Assembly: GCA_012845835.1 (NCBI GenBank) | Contig: JABAKD010000005.1 | Coordinates: 3,917,155 to 3,981,154 of the forward strand | From: Undaria pinnatifida | Lineage: Eukaryota; Sar; Phaeophyceae; Laminariales; Alariaceae | Direction of reading: 5' to 3' | Length of the DNA stretch: 64,000 nt | Shown here: piece by piece, positions 57,101 to 63,085 of the stretch | Layout: each line of letters begins with the position of its first letter | Numbering within the stretch: the stretch's first letter is position 1 | Translations under genes and position numbers: made by a program | Notes under the pieces: generated by a model | The model's database searches: none | The model's input: only the letters and a program-made list of their open reading frames with translations | What the model was told of the DNA's origin: nothing

Positions 57101-57698
57101 GAGCAACCTCTCTGCGCTATGTTATACTATCCGTAACAATATGTGTATAGAAGCTCTTCCCGTTGAGCTACTTTAGCCACGTGAGTGACTAGAGTACTCA
57201 TTGCCCAAGAGCTCAAGAGCAAGAGCTCCTGTAGCACGTGACTAAAGTACGCATCGCTCAGTGGTCAAAAGTAACAAAATACACAAGGTAATATGATCTC
57301 GTCAGCATTGATCTCCGTGGCACCCCCCTTGCCATGGCCATCTCTTGTCTGTAAAGAACTCGCGAGCCTTTATCAACGCATGTCATGCTTAGAACTCGAC
57401 GATCTATTCACTAGACCACACATATCATAACGTATACCCACTGTATTTAGTGGCTAACCTCATGGTGGCGTCCCTTCCGAATGGCATCATGGCTTGCCTT
57501 GCTGCGCGCCTCTGTTCGTGACGACTGGCGCGCTCGAAAACCCTCTTTTGATCTCTCCTCGAGATCATTGCTTTCGTCCCTGCCGCGTCGTCGGCGCGCC
57601 TCGACCACGGGCCGTCTGGGAGAACCAACGGGGAATCCTTCACTGCCCGCGTTCGGAGTTAAAGCTGATGCGGCACCGTTTAGGTTCATGATATTCAT
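35544..57698 (-). CDS. Long coiled-coil protein gene, about 22 kb, 11 exons
   Basis: Minus-strand gene rebuilt from exons at 57698-57459, 53468-53157, 52530-52346, 51349-51143, 49390-49207, 45947-45864, 44216-44113, 41181-41074, 38349-37994 and 36661-35544 (ten exons of fixed sense; the count of eleven allows one more in the 57.4-53.5 kb gap, which was not seen). All introns are GT-AG. Phases agree at every junction (0-0, 0-0, 2-1, 2-1, 0-0, 0-0, 2-1, 2-1, 1-2), giving about 965 codons from an ATG to a stop. The middle (residues about 150-480) is an almost uninterrupted Ala/Glu/Arg heptad-like coiled coil, flanked by disordered Ser/Pro/Gly segments. I do not recognise the family; a structural or cytoskeletal role is only a guess. 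Introns of 0.6-4 kb house most mobile elements here, and degenerate copies of three exons lie nearby. Confidence 0.75.
36880..37118 (+). mobile_element. Family B element B8 (diverged)
   Basis: Ends GACGGGTGTTACGAAGACAG and ACTCTACCGTAGCACGCGTC. Inside are CAGAATGGCAGGCCTCCCTA and GCATATGTAGGCCACAGG. Last intron of the coiled-coil gene. A repeat G inverse copy (37119-37300) abuts it. Confidence 0.6.
37119..37300 (-). repeat. Dispersed repeat G, inverse copy
   Basis: GAGCTAAAATATCTCACCCG, ACGACCTCGGAGACATTCG and CGCAAACCCGACCAACAT match 19640-19720 and the inverse of 43190-43260. Confidence 0.55.
37994..38349 (-). CDS. Coiled-coil gene, penultimate exon (boundaries uncertain)
   Basis: Phase-consistent model of 118 codons. 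It has three heptad-like repeats (TLTWEKMLHVGEVGAVA, TLTREKLLREGEGAVA, KFTWEKLLRGG) coded by a 45-48-nt tandem, then MDLVEKGSDQ and ANLAKQLAEIAELARQLAQ. The acceptor (GGATGTGGAG) lacks a pyrimidine tract and the donor (CAGG, GTTCGT) is weak. A second frame is also open over 37678-38550 (Gly/Arg-rich), and G runs could hide a frameshift. Confidence 0.5.
38430..39470 (-). repeat. Imperfect tandem units interrupted by a family B element
   Basis: A block with GTCGGTAGTGGCAGCGGCGG, GCGATGGCGTTAAAGCTGAT and CAGGAGTTGCCAGCAGTTAC (38455-38620) recurs at about 39030-39235 (GTCGGTAATGGCAGCGGCGG, GGAGTTACCAGCGTTTACGG) and, more decayed, at 39280-39465. Each unit holds a G run. The first unit overlaps the second open frame of the coiled-coil exon; later units contain stops. 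Confidence 0.55.
38711..38960 (+). mobile_element. Family B element B9 (diverged)
   Basis: Starts GCGACACATGTTACCGTAGA, has GACCAAACCCATGGCTTAGG and TCCGTCAGTCAGAAAATATT, and ends TATCGTGGCACGCACGCGTC. It lies inside the tandem block at 38430-39470. Confidence 0.5.
39645..39924 (-). mobile_element. Family A element, complete copy A8
   Basis: 280 bp from GACTCATTCTTACCACGATA to CTACCTACCGTAGAACGACTC. All family blocks are present (AACGAACGTTTCATC, GATGACGTCGGGGAGGGTG, ACCGGGAGCTGGTTTTG). Flanks ATTT/ATTC are only suggestive. Confidence 0.8.
40100..40385 (+). repeat. Family C repeat, copy 8, split by a repeat D block
   Basis: The left arm (GGCATAGTTTTTTTTCACCA, CGCGAATTGAACGGCAAG) and the right part (GTCACTTGCGCAAGCGACC, CAAAAGTGACCC, CATAGCCTTGGTCC) are separated by repeat D (40193-40262). 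The order fits insertion of D into C. Confidence 0.6.
40193..40262 (+). repeat. Dispersed repeat D, copy 2
   Basis: TTTTAGAGCCCCCAAACCCC, ATGCTAATTTCAAGTAATTT and TGTCCCCAAAACGGGGTTTT. The end forms a short hairpin (CCCCAAAACGGGG). Confidence 0.65.
41074..41181 (-). CDS. Coiled-coil gene, exon with RRKLEESAAKAEL
   Basis: Acceptor CTGCCAATCTAG, donor GGGAAAC followed by GTAAGCTCC; 108 nt, split codons at both ends (entry one base, exit two). The peptide RQAARRKLEESAAKAELVRA then EKDRINTTRAQLSWE is a continuous helix. Confidence 0.75.
41590..41860 (+). repeat. Dispersed repeat G, copy
   Basis: TCTATAGATAGTGAGGTAGG, GGCCGGTTGAGCTCATCAAG, GTTTCGGATGATGGTGAGAT and AATCTGATGCACCCCTAGCG, as in the copies at 43005, 53860 and 55195. 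Confidence 0.6.
42294..42592 (+). mobile_element. Family B element B5
   Basis: Ends ACGCGTGCTACGATAGAGGC and ACTCCAGCGTAGCACGCGC. Inside are GAGCTTAATTAAGAC, GATCCCATGGGGCCTAGG and TTTTGGGTTGAGGATCC. It abuts a family C copy on the right. Confidence 0.75.
42593..42765 (-). repeat. Family C repeat, copy 9, abutting B5
   Basis: CCAAGGCTACGGTAGGGGAG, the shortened palindrome GTCGCTCGCGAGTGAC, a C run, GTTCCCTTGAGACCC and GATCGGAAGCTACGCTGCGC. Confidence 0.6.
43005..43320 (+). repeat. Dispersed repeat G, copy
   Basis: TCCACGGCGGGGGAAGTTGC, GTTGGTCTGCTCGAGCGTGG, GCGAACGAATGCCTTCGCAG and AATCTGCTGCACCCCCTAGC. A (TA)n/(TTTA)n tract (43133-43167) is inserted. Confidence 0.6.
43560..44050 (+). repeat. 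Satellite, period about 203 bp, two and a half units
   Basis: CGGTAAACACAGCCGCTTCA recurs at about 43634 and 43834, with a shortened third at about 44025. CCAACTCGTGGGTAAGGCAG recurs at about 43734 and 43936. Each unit is full of (A/T)TCGGATATCGG words, some palindromic (CCGATATCGG-like). In an intron of the coiled-coil gene. Confidence 0.85.
44113..44216 (-). CDS. Coiled-coil gene, exon with ARKQEEAAKRLDEK
   Basis: Acceptor TGCTTGATCTAAAG, donor GAAGAGAG followed by GTAGCACAC; 104 nt, phase 0 in, two bases out. The peptide ARKQEEAAKRLDEKREREEN then ARKAAERRMKTEEE is a typical charged coiled coil. Confidence 0.75.
44217..45863. other. Intron of the coiled-coil gene; diverged family B remnant
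   Basis: 45195-45405 retains family B words (TGAGGAGCTGCTC, CCATGGCCAAGAT, CGGTTTTGGGCTAAGG, CCCCGTCACTCCG), without clear TIRs. No other element or exon seen. Confidence 0.45.
45864..45947 (-). CDS. Coiled-coil gene, 28-codon exon
   Basis: Acceptor CTTCCGTTTAG, donor CGGGAAAAA followed by GTAGGCGGT; 84 nt, phase 0 at both ends. The peptide EIKERERVLRGEEAADAKRQ continues RRAAAREK. Confidence 0.7.
45948..48080. other. Intron of the coiled-coil gene; no exon seen
   Basis: About 2.1 kb with short frames only. A partial family-B-like end (CCCCTCTACCGTCGCCCATGC) lies near 47855 and a partial repeat F at 48030-48080. Confidence 0.45.
48081..48364 (-). mobile_element. Family B element B6
   Basis: Ends GATGCATGCTACGACAGAGG and CACCTCTATTGTAGCACGCG. 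Inside are AATGACAGGGCTCCTTAACG, a (CT)n tract, CCTAGGCCATGTAG and GTCTTAAGCTCCCAATTGAG. Confidence 0.75.
48684..48795. mobile_element. Small inverted-repeat element
   Basis: The left arm CCAAGGCCAACCAATCCACG followed by AAAAAGTAGGTTAGA is mirrored by TCTAACCTAACTTTTT and TTTTCGTGGGTTGGGTTGGC followed by CTTGG. 112 bp, seen once in the window. Confidence 0.6.
49207..49390 (-). CDS. Coiled-coil gene, exon with AREAQAEAKKNASA
   Basis: Acceptor CCATTATCTCAG, donor CGCCAGAAG followed by GTGATTGTG; 184 nt, one base in, phase 0 out. AREAQAEAKKNASAMKAAAA, then RAAIEEARRRRESESEATRT and AAELKVAELEVRAEAFRRRQ: an Ala-rich helix turning into a charged coil. Confidence 0.75.
50140..50360. repeat. Dispersed repeat L, copy 2
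   Basis: See the copy at 2432. Shares ATGCCGGGACGGAG, ACGTCGGGTTTTAACCCACC, GTGAGCTGCATCCTGGCGAG and CGCACCTTGTGCTTCTTTTC. Confidence 0.55.
50757..51016 (-). mobile_element. Family A element, complete copy A9
   Basis: 260 bp from GACTGATTCTTACCACGATA to GGGCTGCCGTAGTAAGACTC. It has a duplicated AACGAACGAACG and otherwise standard blocks. It lies 130 bp outside a coiled-coil exon. Confidence 0.8.
51143..51349 (-). CDS. Coiled-coil gene, exon with NLRQKQSDLAAQQ
   Basis: Acceptor TCTTCGACACAG, donor GCAAGAAG followed by GTAAAAAAA; 207 nt with split codons at both ends. LIEMEANLRQKQSDLAAQQR, then AEQVAERAAILESRIARSVR and ERIAIQKAEERDAAADAAR. A decayed copy lies 240 bp upstream in the intron (51590-51683). 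Confidence 0.8.
51590..51683 (-). pseudogene. Decayed duplicate of the NLRQKQ exon
   Basis: The same acceptor context (CTCCGACACAG) and start phase, LLESEDNLRQK. A 2-nt gain then shifts the frame; after the shift SDLASQQRALQVSEGAAI parallels SDLAAQQRAEQVAERAAI. It cannot be spliced in without breaking the frame. Confidence 0.75.
52346..52530 (-). CDS. Coiled-coil gene, exon with ERDRQRGEKASARE
   Basis: Acceptor AAACACGTAG, donor GCGGCAAG followed by GTGGGTCAC; 185 nt, phase 0 in, two bases out. ERDRQRGEKASAREAAADAR, RSDILKAADRARVAQERSAQ, LKKEDVERAAAKILEKQEEA. Confidence 0.8.
52762..53030 (+). repeat. Tandem duplication, period about 132 bp
   Basis: GAGAACGCGGTGAAG with GGAGTGGGAGAACGCCTCAG (52767-52815) is repeated as GAGGACGCGGTGAAG with AAGTGGGAGAATACCTCAG (52899-52945). 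GCTACTCTGGTCGG and TAAGGGCTGTTTTGTTCGTC also recur. In an intron of the coiled-coil gene. Confidence 0.75.
53157..53468 (-). CDS. Coiled-coil gene, exon 2
   Basis: Acceptor ATCTCCCCCGAAG, donor CCCAGGAG followed by GTGAGGCGT; 104 codons, phase 0 at both ends. A Pro/Ser-rich start (VRTETPQPLPVPEAG) leads to EDAAERLAAFKRRQAMELQH and ELRRLAQE, the beginning of the coiled coil. The acceptor could lie slightly further upstream. Confidence 0.7.
53860..54115 (+). repeat. Dispersed repeat G, copy
   Basis: CCCTCTATAGTGCGGTAGGA, GGTTGAGCCCCTCAAGCGTG, GTTTCGGGTGATGGTGAAAT and AGAATCCGCTGCACCC. A C run (53785-53808) precedes it. Confidence 0.6.
54648..54920 (-). mobile_element. Family B element B7
   Basis: 273 bp, TIRs GACGCGTGCTGCGATAGAGG and CCTCTGTCGTAGCACGCGTC. 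Inside are AATGACGGGGCTCCTTAACC, CATCTAGGACATGG and TCCTTAAGCTCCCAAATCG. A lone family B left end (GGCGTGCTACGATAGGAG) lies at 54533-54550. Confidence 0.8.
55195..55460 (+). repeat. Dispersed repeat G, copy
   Basis: TCTCTATAGTGCGGTAGGAG, GGCCGGTTGAGCTTCTCGAG, GACGAATGCCTTCGAAGTC and GTGCGTCCCTACCGTGAGAT. Confidence 0.6.
55690..55845 (+). repeat. Family B left end followed by repeat D
   Basis: GACGCGCGCTACGATGGAGA and GGACGGAGCTCCTTAACC end in CCTTTAGAGCCCCCAAACCC, CTATACTAATTCCAAGTAAT (repeat D, 55775-55845). D again sits within another element. Confidence 0.55.
55940..56110 (-). repeat. Family C repeat, copy 10
   Basis: GGACCAAGGTTACGGGTGGG, GAACTCGCGCGAGTGACCC, GTTTGCGGTATTTAAGCCTT and GAATGAATGGTAAAGCTACT. 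Confidence 0.6.
56825..56875 (-). repeat. Duplicate of the first-exon donor region
   Basis: On the minus strand GGAAGGCGCGCCACCATGAG, then GTCAGCCACTAG, parallels the end of coiled-coil exon 1 and its donor (GGAAGGGACGCCACCATGAG, GTTAGCCACTAA). Only about 45 bp are shared. Confidence 0.5.
57459..57698 (-). CDS. Coiled-coil gene, first exon with ATG
   Basis: Starts at an ATG with an in-frame stop two codons upstream and no acceptor nearby. Donor CATGAG followed by GTTAGCCAC; 80 codons, phase 0. MNIMNLNGAASALTPNAGSE, GFPVGSPRRPVVEARRRR, then a charged stretch to ARSKASHDAIRKGRHHE. A second frame (KRVFERASRHEQRRAARQAM) is also helix-like, so the frame is likely but not certain. The 4-kb gap to the next exon may hide another exon. 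Confidence 0.55.
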
Positions 57699-59510
57699 GT
57701 GCTTTCACTCCGTATACGGCTTGGGCGGCATGCGCTGCTATCGGCGTAGTCGCTGTTCGGGAGTACGATATGCCTCGCACTTGGTACCTTGGGCTACGGA
57801 CCTATCCATGCCAAAGAAAGCTGTCCGTCCACCCCCCCTCCGTATGCCACGTAGCGCTTGATACCTGGTACCAGCCCACCCACGCCAAAGCAAGCTGTCC
57901 GTTCGTCGTGGACCTCCTACCACCGCGGTGTCTGGTGCGGGTGTCGTCGGGTTAGGCAGGTTGCGCCGCACTGCCGCACTTTCATTGTTCAACTCTAAAC
58001 CGTTTCATATCGGTAGACATGCCAACCTATTTAGTCGAACTCCTTTTTTCACTACACATCCCCTGGTAACAATTATCTCACACTAACTTCGAGTAGTTTT
58101 GTCGATAGCAAACGAGGGTGCACAATCTACCATCTACACAATACCACCGCAGCAGCAGCGAGCACACAGCAGCAGCGCGGTACCAGCGAGCGGCAGCGTG
58201 AGACTAGAGCCAAGCTATGCCCGGATCGAGACGAACAAGACGGCCGTGCCGAAACGTGGTACTCGTAGCGTGCGCCGCCATGGCAGGGAGAACCTGCTAT
58301 GGCTTCCACACGTCTGCACCCTCGGTCCACAGCGAACGCAAGGCTCCGCGAACCTCCAAACCGCAGCTTAGAGAGGTCCGCCCACGTCGAGTGCTGGAGC
58401 GGCTGGGCTCGGGATCCCTGCACGGAGTTGTAGGCTACATGCGATCTGCTAGCAAGGGATGGGCGTTGCTGTCGGAGCGCGTGGACGGGGATGTCCAGGA
58501 GCATGTGAGGCTGACTGGGTTTAGGGCAGCAGTCTTTGAACACCTGAAACATGCGACGTGGGACGTGGGTTCAACGTTTGACATGCGACCCTAGTGCGAC
58601 GTGCAACGTGTTGATAAGTACCAGGTAGACAAGAAGAAGGTGCTGTTGTATAATACTGGCTTGCTGTTGCACCGATTATATCTCGCGTTACTCGTAAAAT
58701 AGCGTTTGCCTTTGCTGTTGCTGTTTGTATCTCGCGTTACTCGTAAAATAGCGTTTGCCTTGGCTGTTGCTGTTTGGGGTACGACATGGGCTAAACGTTT
58801 GTTGAGAAGGCAGCAACTGAGCACAGCAGCTTTGACGCAGCAGTTGGTCGAATAGGCTGCTTGTTTGTCTGCTTCGGTCTAGGAGCCAGAGCCAGCTGCC
58901 AGGGTAACTGTTTACTGGGGGCAGGTTGTGATATGATAGCTGTCTCGTCGCTTTGACCGGGTGAATAATGACGAGCACTCGACTCCTTGCGTCCGGTGCA
59001 TTGAGCTCTGCTGTTGCCGCTGCTACGTGGTTCTATCTCGTGTCACGTATTATACGAGTAGCTTTCCGCCTGTTCCTGTCGATGTGCCGTTCTCTCGAGC
59101 TGTGGTTGTTTACCAGGTACGAGTAGAGAGCGCGTCGAGAAATACGCTGGCTGTGTCCAGTGAGCGCTTTCATGCGCTGCGTGGTTTCAAGCCAGCCCAG
59201 AGTACCAGTGTCTGTACTGTACATACTGCTGTACTTGCAGTATCTGTACATCAACTTTTTGTTAACCAGTAGAGGCTTGTCATCACCGAGCTGCTGACAG
59301 CGAGCTGCCGGCACTCCGGTAGTTGTAGTTGAACAACCCCCCACCAAACTAACCCTAACCCAACTCAACCCAGCCCAAACCTTACATCCCACTCCAGCCC
59401 AACGCAACCCAGCCCAAACCTTTCGCCCCCCCCGTTGTAACCTCCCTTCCCTCAAGCCACCCCAACCCAACCCTACCCTACCCCCCCTCGCAACCTCCTT
59501 TCCCCCCCAG
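57699..59510. promoter_or_regulatory. Intergenic region between divergent genes
   Basis: About 1.8 kb between the coiled-coil gene (minus) and the S4-domain gene (plus), so it should hold both promoters; no core motif can be named. It contains a tandem pair around CCAAAGAAAGCTGTCCGTCC/CCAAAGCAAGCTGTCCGTTC (57810, 57886) and a 49-bp tandem duplication (58680-58777, CTCGCGTTACTCGTAAAATA). A plus-strand frame at 58217-58594 (125 codons) has no recognised domain. Telomere-like CCCTAACCCAACTCAACCC runs lie at 59340-59500. Confidence 0.45.
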
Positions 59511-59783
59511 CTCGGGGCATCATCGGCGGCAGCGGCTGCAGCCAGTCGTGCGCCGCGGCGCTACGTCGGCGACGGCGCGGGCATGACGGACGAGGGAGGA
59601 GTGGGCGGGCCTCGAGGGGACGGGCGCGGGAAGGAGTGGACGGTCGATCTCTGCTCGAAGCGGCTGTCCTTGCTGCACCGCAAGCTGCGCCAGGTGAAGG
59701 ACTTGCTGGCGAAGCAGGCGAGGGACCCCGGGGCGTTGGACGAGTGGCAGATTGCCAAGGTGGACAGGAAGATGGACCTTCAG
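59511..59783 (+). CDS. S4-domain gene, first seen exon
   Basis: Either opens at the acceptor TTTCCCCCCCAG (59499-59510) and reads LGASSAAAAASRAPRRYVGD into the ATG, or starts at ATG 59583. Donor CTTCAG followed by GTAGGAGCC, phase 0. Encodes the KLRQ helix region. Confidence 0.75.
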
Positions 59784-62751
59784 GTAGGAGCCCTACATGC
59801 AACACCACCTTGCTAATTAACTCGTGCAACACTTTTTGGTCAATTTCTATCGAGCACGTCCGTGCATGCGGTGGGTAGGTGGGTGGGGGTGGGTGGGTTG
59901 GTGAATGGGTGGGTGGGTTGGGTGGGTGGGTGCATAGGTGAGTGGACTGGTCGTAATGAAGACTGGGTTGTGTGAGTAGGGGCGTAGGTGGGTGGGTGGG
60001 CCTTAACGCCTTTACACCTGGGAATCCGTGTTTTGGGGACAAGGCACTTGGACGTAGTATAGGGGGATGGGGGATGGCTCTAAAGGGGAAACCGAAACCT
60101 TAACCAAAACCAAAACCTTACGCGAAGCCGATACCTTACCGAAACCTTAACCACAACGTTATCCGAAACCAAAACCCCACCCGAAACCGAAAACAGATGG
60201 AGATTTCCGAGCTGGAGTCGCTGAGGAGGGACCTGCGCCAGGCGGGGGGGACTAGCGCGTCAGCCCCGGCCAAGAAGAGCCGGTTGGCTCCCGGCCCCTT
60301 TGCCGGCGGCATGATGGCCCCCGCCCCCGCCCCCCCCACCGCCTCCAGCAGCAGCAGCAGCAGCAGCAGCAGCGATAACAGCGGTGGCTATAGCAGCGGT
60401 AGTGATAACAATGGCGGCGGCGATTTGAGCCAGACCCAGAAAGAGCAGGGGGTGCAAATGGAGGGCGGGGGGGGGCGACAGCAGCAACAGCTGCAGCAGG
60501 AGGAAGAGAGGGGGAGACAGGAGGTAGGCGCGAGGTATACAAAGGATGGTCTCAAGATGGCCTCCCCGAAGCGACCCGTTGCGCTGTCCCCCTCAGAGGC
60601 ATCAAACCGTCCCATATTTGAGGGGGGGGGCGGTAGACCCGCGCCCCCTGCAAGGGGATTCGCCGCCTCCGGCGGGGTATCCACGTCGGCAGAAGATGCC
60701 GGGGAGGGGGAGGGTTTCGACTGGGAGGAGGGATACGAGAATATGGAGGCGCAGGTGGCCGAGTTGGAGGCGGGGAGGGGGGCGTTTTCGCGGGAGGGGG
60801 GGGGGGCAGGGGCTCTAGAGGGGCCCGCTGGGGGTTACCCGAAACGGCTAGCCGGGATTATGAGCTTTTGCCGAGTTTCAGATAAGGCGACGTGCGAGAT
60901 TTTGGTGGAGATGGGAAGGGTGACCGTTAATGGGGAGGTGGCGGGGGACCCCGGGGTCAAGGTGGACATCCTCACGGACATCATCGTTGCCAACGGTAAG
61001 GGTTAGGGTTAGCGTTGGGGTCGGGAATGGTTGCAGCGTTGGGGTTAGGTACGGTTCTAGGGTCAGGATTTTGTTTGTTGGATTAGGATTGGGTTGGATT
61101 GTGGAGATAGGGACATGGGACGGGCGACGGTTAAGGGCGAGGGAGCGAGGGACCCCGGGGTCGAGGTAGACACCGTCATAGACGTCGTCGTCGCCAACGG
61201 TAAGGGTTAGGTGTGGTGTCGGGGTTGGAGTGGTTGTAGGGTCGGGGTTAGTTATGGTTCTTGGGGTAGTGTTAGGGTTAGGGTTAGGGTTAGGGTTGGG
61301 TCGGACTGGGTTTATATGGCTGTTTGCTTGTTCTACTTTTTTTGTGTGTACGTACCCCCGATTCACATCACCTGCTTTTTTGTTTTTGTTTTCGCTGAAA
61401 CCGCTGCAGGCGTGGCGGTTACCCTTCCAGGAAAGATCGACAACTCGGACGAGACAAGAAAGCCCAGGGAAGACGAGGGGAAGGTACGTAAGCGGGGCGA
61501 ATCCGACTCGCCGCGCGCCGCTCGTTTCGCTCGCTTGCTTGCTTCCTACAAACCTGCATGCCTGCCTGTTTGCCAGGGAGTTTAGAGAGGGAAAGCGATG
61601 AAGGTAGATGGCCATGACGGCATCGGCTGCTCGAAGCAGCCCATTCTGCTGGGATGGGGGACGTGTTTGGAAAACTGCAACGGAAGTAGATGCATGACGC
61701 ACGCGCAGCAGGGCGATGGTGATGCTTGCGTTGCTGCACGGTCCCCCAGAAGGCTGAAAAGGACTGCACTTGTCGCTCTTTCGGTCGCCGTACCTGGGTC
61801 AACGTCGTTGGGAGTTGTAAGAGCCGGCATTCTTGCCATACGGGGGGAAGATGCACCGAGTAGATATAGCTATATGTAGACTACCGGTATACGGTATACA
61901 CATGCCAAAATACCGTGTATGTATAGGCCCGTACTTGATACCAATCGCAACCACCACCAAATCACCACCATTAATGCCGCCACCTCCACCCACCACCATC
62001 AACCCCCCCAGCACAACCTCCACCATAACCCCCCCCCCATCCCCATACATACATACAAAATACATGCCAATGACTGATTCTTACCACGATAGCCCCCCCC
62101 AAACCATTGATTTTCTTCAACGAACGTTTCATGGCTGATCGACACGAGGAAGGGTTTTGTTAAATTTGCAAGCCTCCATATATGTTCTTGTTTGCGAAGT
62201 ACTATCGAACGATGACGTCGGGGTGGCAAGGGGCACCGTATTTCAGGAAGAGATACCGCCGGGAGCCGGTTTCGAAACGGACGATTTCGTTAAAGAAAAG
62301 TTTGGGGGGCTACCGTAGAAAGACTCCTATATACCGTTTAAGGATCGGTCAGTTCATATTTCCAATCACAACCACCACCATATCATCACCATTAATACCA
62401 CCACCTTCACCCATCACCGTCAACCCCCCCAACACAGCCTCCACCATCACCCCCTCCTCCCTTCCACCCCCTCTAAACCTCCCCCGCTCACCTACCCCAC
62501 CCACCCCACGCGCCCCCTTCCTTATCCTCCCCCGCCTGGCAATGCTTCCATTCCCCTTGCCGTCACGTTTTATTTACCAGCGGACGGGGCCTATCCCTAA
62601 GGCGGAGAAGAACACATGGAAGGCCAAGACCAAGTACCGCTGGAACATGGATGACGGCTTGTTGGCCAAGCGCACACGACGGGCGTCTAACGCAAAGTCT
62701 TTCGAGAAGAAGAGGAGAAGTGGGGGCGGGGACTATAACGGTGGCTGGTAG
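59511..62751 (+). CDS. Coiled-coil plus S4 RNA-binding-domain protein, 4 exons
   Basis: Exons at 59511/59583-59783, 60197-60995, 61410-61483 and 62581-62751, all GT-AG with agreeing phases. 414 codons if it starts at the ATG at 59583. Residues about 20-85 are a helix pair (SLLHRKLRQVKDLLAKQARD, DEWQIAKVDRKMDLQMEISE) with a KLRQ pattern also seen in proteins such as PYM. A Ser/Gln-rich linker follows, then an S4 fold (about 281-341: RLAGIMSFCRVSDKATCEIL, GRVTVNGEVAGDPGVKVD), as in RsuA-type pseudouridine synthases and other rRNA binders. No synthase catalytic domain is visible, so an RNA-binding role is inferred. The C-terminus is Lys/Arg-rich. An in-frame 24-codon extension back to an acceptor at 59510 may mean an upstream exon. 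Confidence 0.8.
59784..60196 (+). repeat. Intron 1 of the S4 gene: GGGT and AACC-type repeats, repeat D
   Basis: (GGGT)n variants at 59873-60001, repeat D copy 4 (60006-60090), then AAACC/CTTAACC runs (60090-60192) that lead straight into the acceptor AAAACAG. The intron is almost entirely repeat. Confidence 0.7.
60197..60995 (+). CDS. S4-domain gene, exon 2 (S4 fold)
   Basis: 799 nt, phase 0 in, one base out. Starts MEISELESLRRDLRQ, Ser run from (AGC)n (60353-60372), Gln-rich QQQQLQQEEERGRQE, Gly patches, then the S4 fold to DIIVANG. The donor is the GT of GTAAGGGTTAGGG, itself telomere-like. Confidence 0.85.
60996..61409 (+). repeat. Intron 2 of the S4 gene: telomere-like sequence and a duplicated exon end
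   Basis: Starts GTAAGGGTTAGGGTTAGCG and is rich in GGGTTAG variants, with four pure TTAGGG units at 61268-61295. Within it, 61101-61211 is a decayed copy of 60905-61007, the last 90 bases of exon 2 plus the donor (GACCCCGGGGTCGAGGTAGA, GTCGCCAACGGTAAGGGTTA). Confidence 0.8.
61101..61200 (+). pseudogene. Decayed duplicate of the S4 exon end
   Basis: In one frame it reads DPGVEVDTVIDVVVANG, parallel to DPGVKVDILTDIIVANG. Upstream the frame is closed by TAA and small indels. The donor GTAAGGGTTAGG is conserved, so a cryptic donor remains. Confidence 0.75.
61410..61483 (+). CDS. S4-domain gene, exon 3
   Basis: Acceptor AACCGCTGCAG, donor GGGGAAG followed by GTACGTAAG (strong). 74 nt, two bases in, phase 0 out. 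VAVTLPGKIDNSDETRKPRE, the last S4 strand and linker. Confidence 0.75.
62072..62336 (-). mobile_element. Family A element A10 in intron 3 of the S4 gene
   Basis: 265 bp from GACTGATTCTTACCACGATA to GGGCTACCGTAGAAAGACTC. It is flanked on both sides by similar CCACCACC/ATCACCACCATTAAT tracts (61950-62060 and 62368-62480), so the surrounding sequence is also duplicated. Confidence 0.8.
62581..62751 (+). CDS. S4-domain gene, last exon
   Basis: Acceptor TTTTATTTACCAG; 56 codons then TAG. RTGPIPKAEKNTWKAKTKYR, WNMDDGLLAKRTRRASNAKS, FEKKRRSGGGDYNGGW: a basic tail ending in a Gly/aromatic stretch. A second, decayed copy of the end (ATCTTTTCGAGGAGAAATGG, GGAGTGGCGGCGGGGACCATGAC) lies at 62988-63040. 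Confidence 0.75.
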   Translation, partial: RTGPIPKAEKNTWKAKTKYRWNMDDGLLAKRTRRASNAKSFEKKRRSGGGDYNGGW

Positions 62752-63085
62752 CGTAGCGCATCTCTCATCTCTTATTTTAGGCGGGGGTTGGGGTGTGGGG
62801 GGCGGTGGTGGTAGATAGTGGGGGGCGGGGGGCGCGGGGGGGCGGAGTATAGTGCTGGCTGTGGCGTAGCGTATCTCTTATTTTAGGCGGGGGTCGGGGT
62901 GTGAGAGGCGTTTTTTTTTGGGGGGGGGGGGGCAGGGGGCGATAGGGAGGGCAAGAGCGACGAACGCAACGGGCATCTTTAAACGAAAAATCTTTTCGAG
63001 GAGAAATGGAGGAGTGGCGGCGGGGACCATGACCGTGGCCTGTAGCATTGCGCACGTTTTGTTTTAATCGGGGGGACGGACAAAT
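62752..63085 (+). repeat. G-rich tandem segment after the S4 gene
   Basis: GTAGCGTAGCGCATCTCTCATCTCTTATTTTAGGCGGG recurs in part as GGCGTAGCGTATCTCTTATTTTAGGCGGG (62870). Then come long G runs and a diverged copy of the last-exon end (62988-63040). Confidence 0.6.

Noticed and set aside
58217-58594. Independent small gene of 125 codons
   Set aside because: No domain, no codon signal stronger than the opposite frame (58127-58552 is also open), no splice context; kept only as a note in the intergenic entry.
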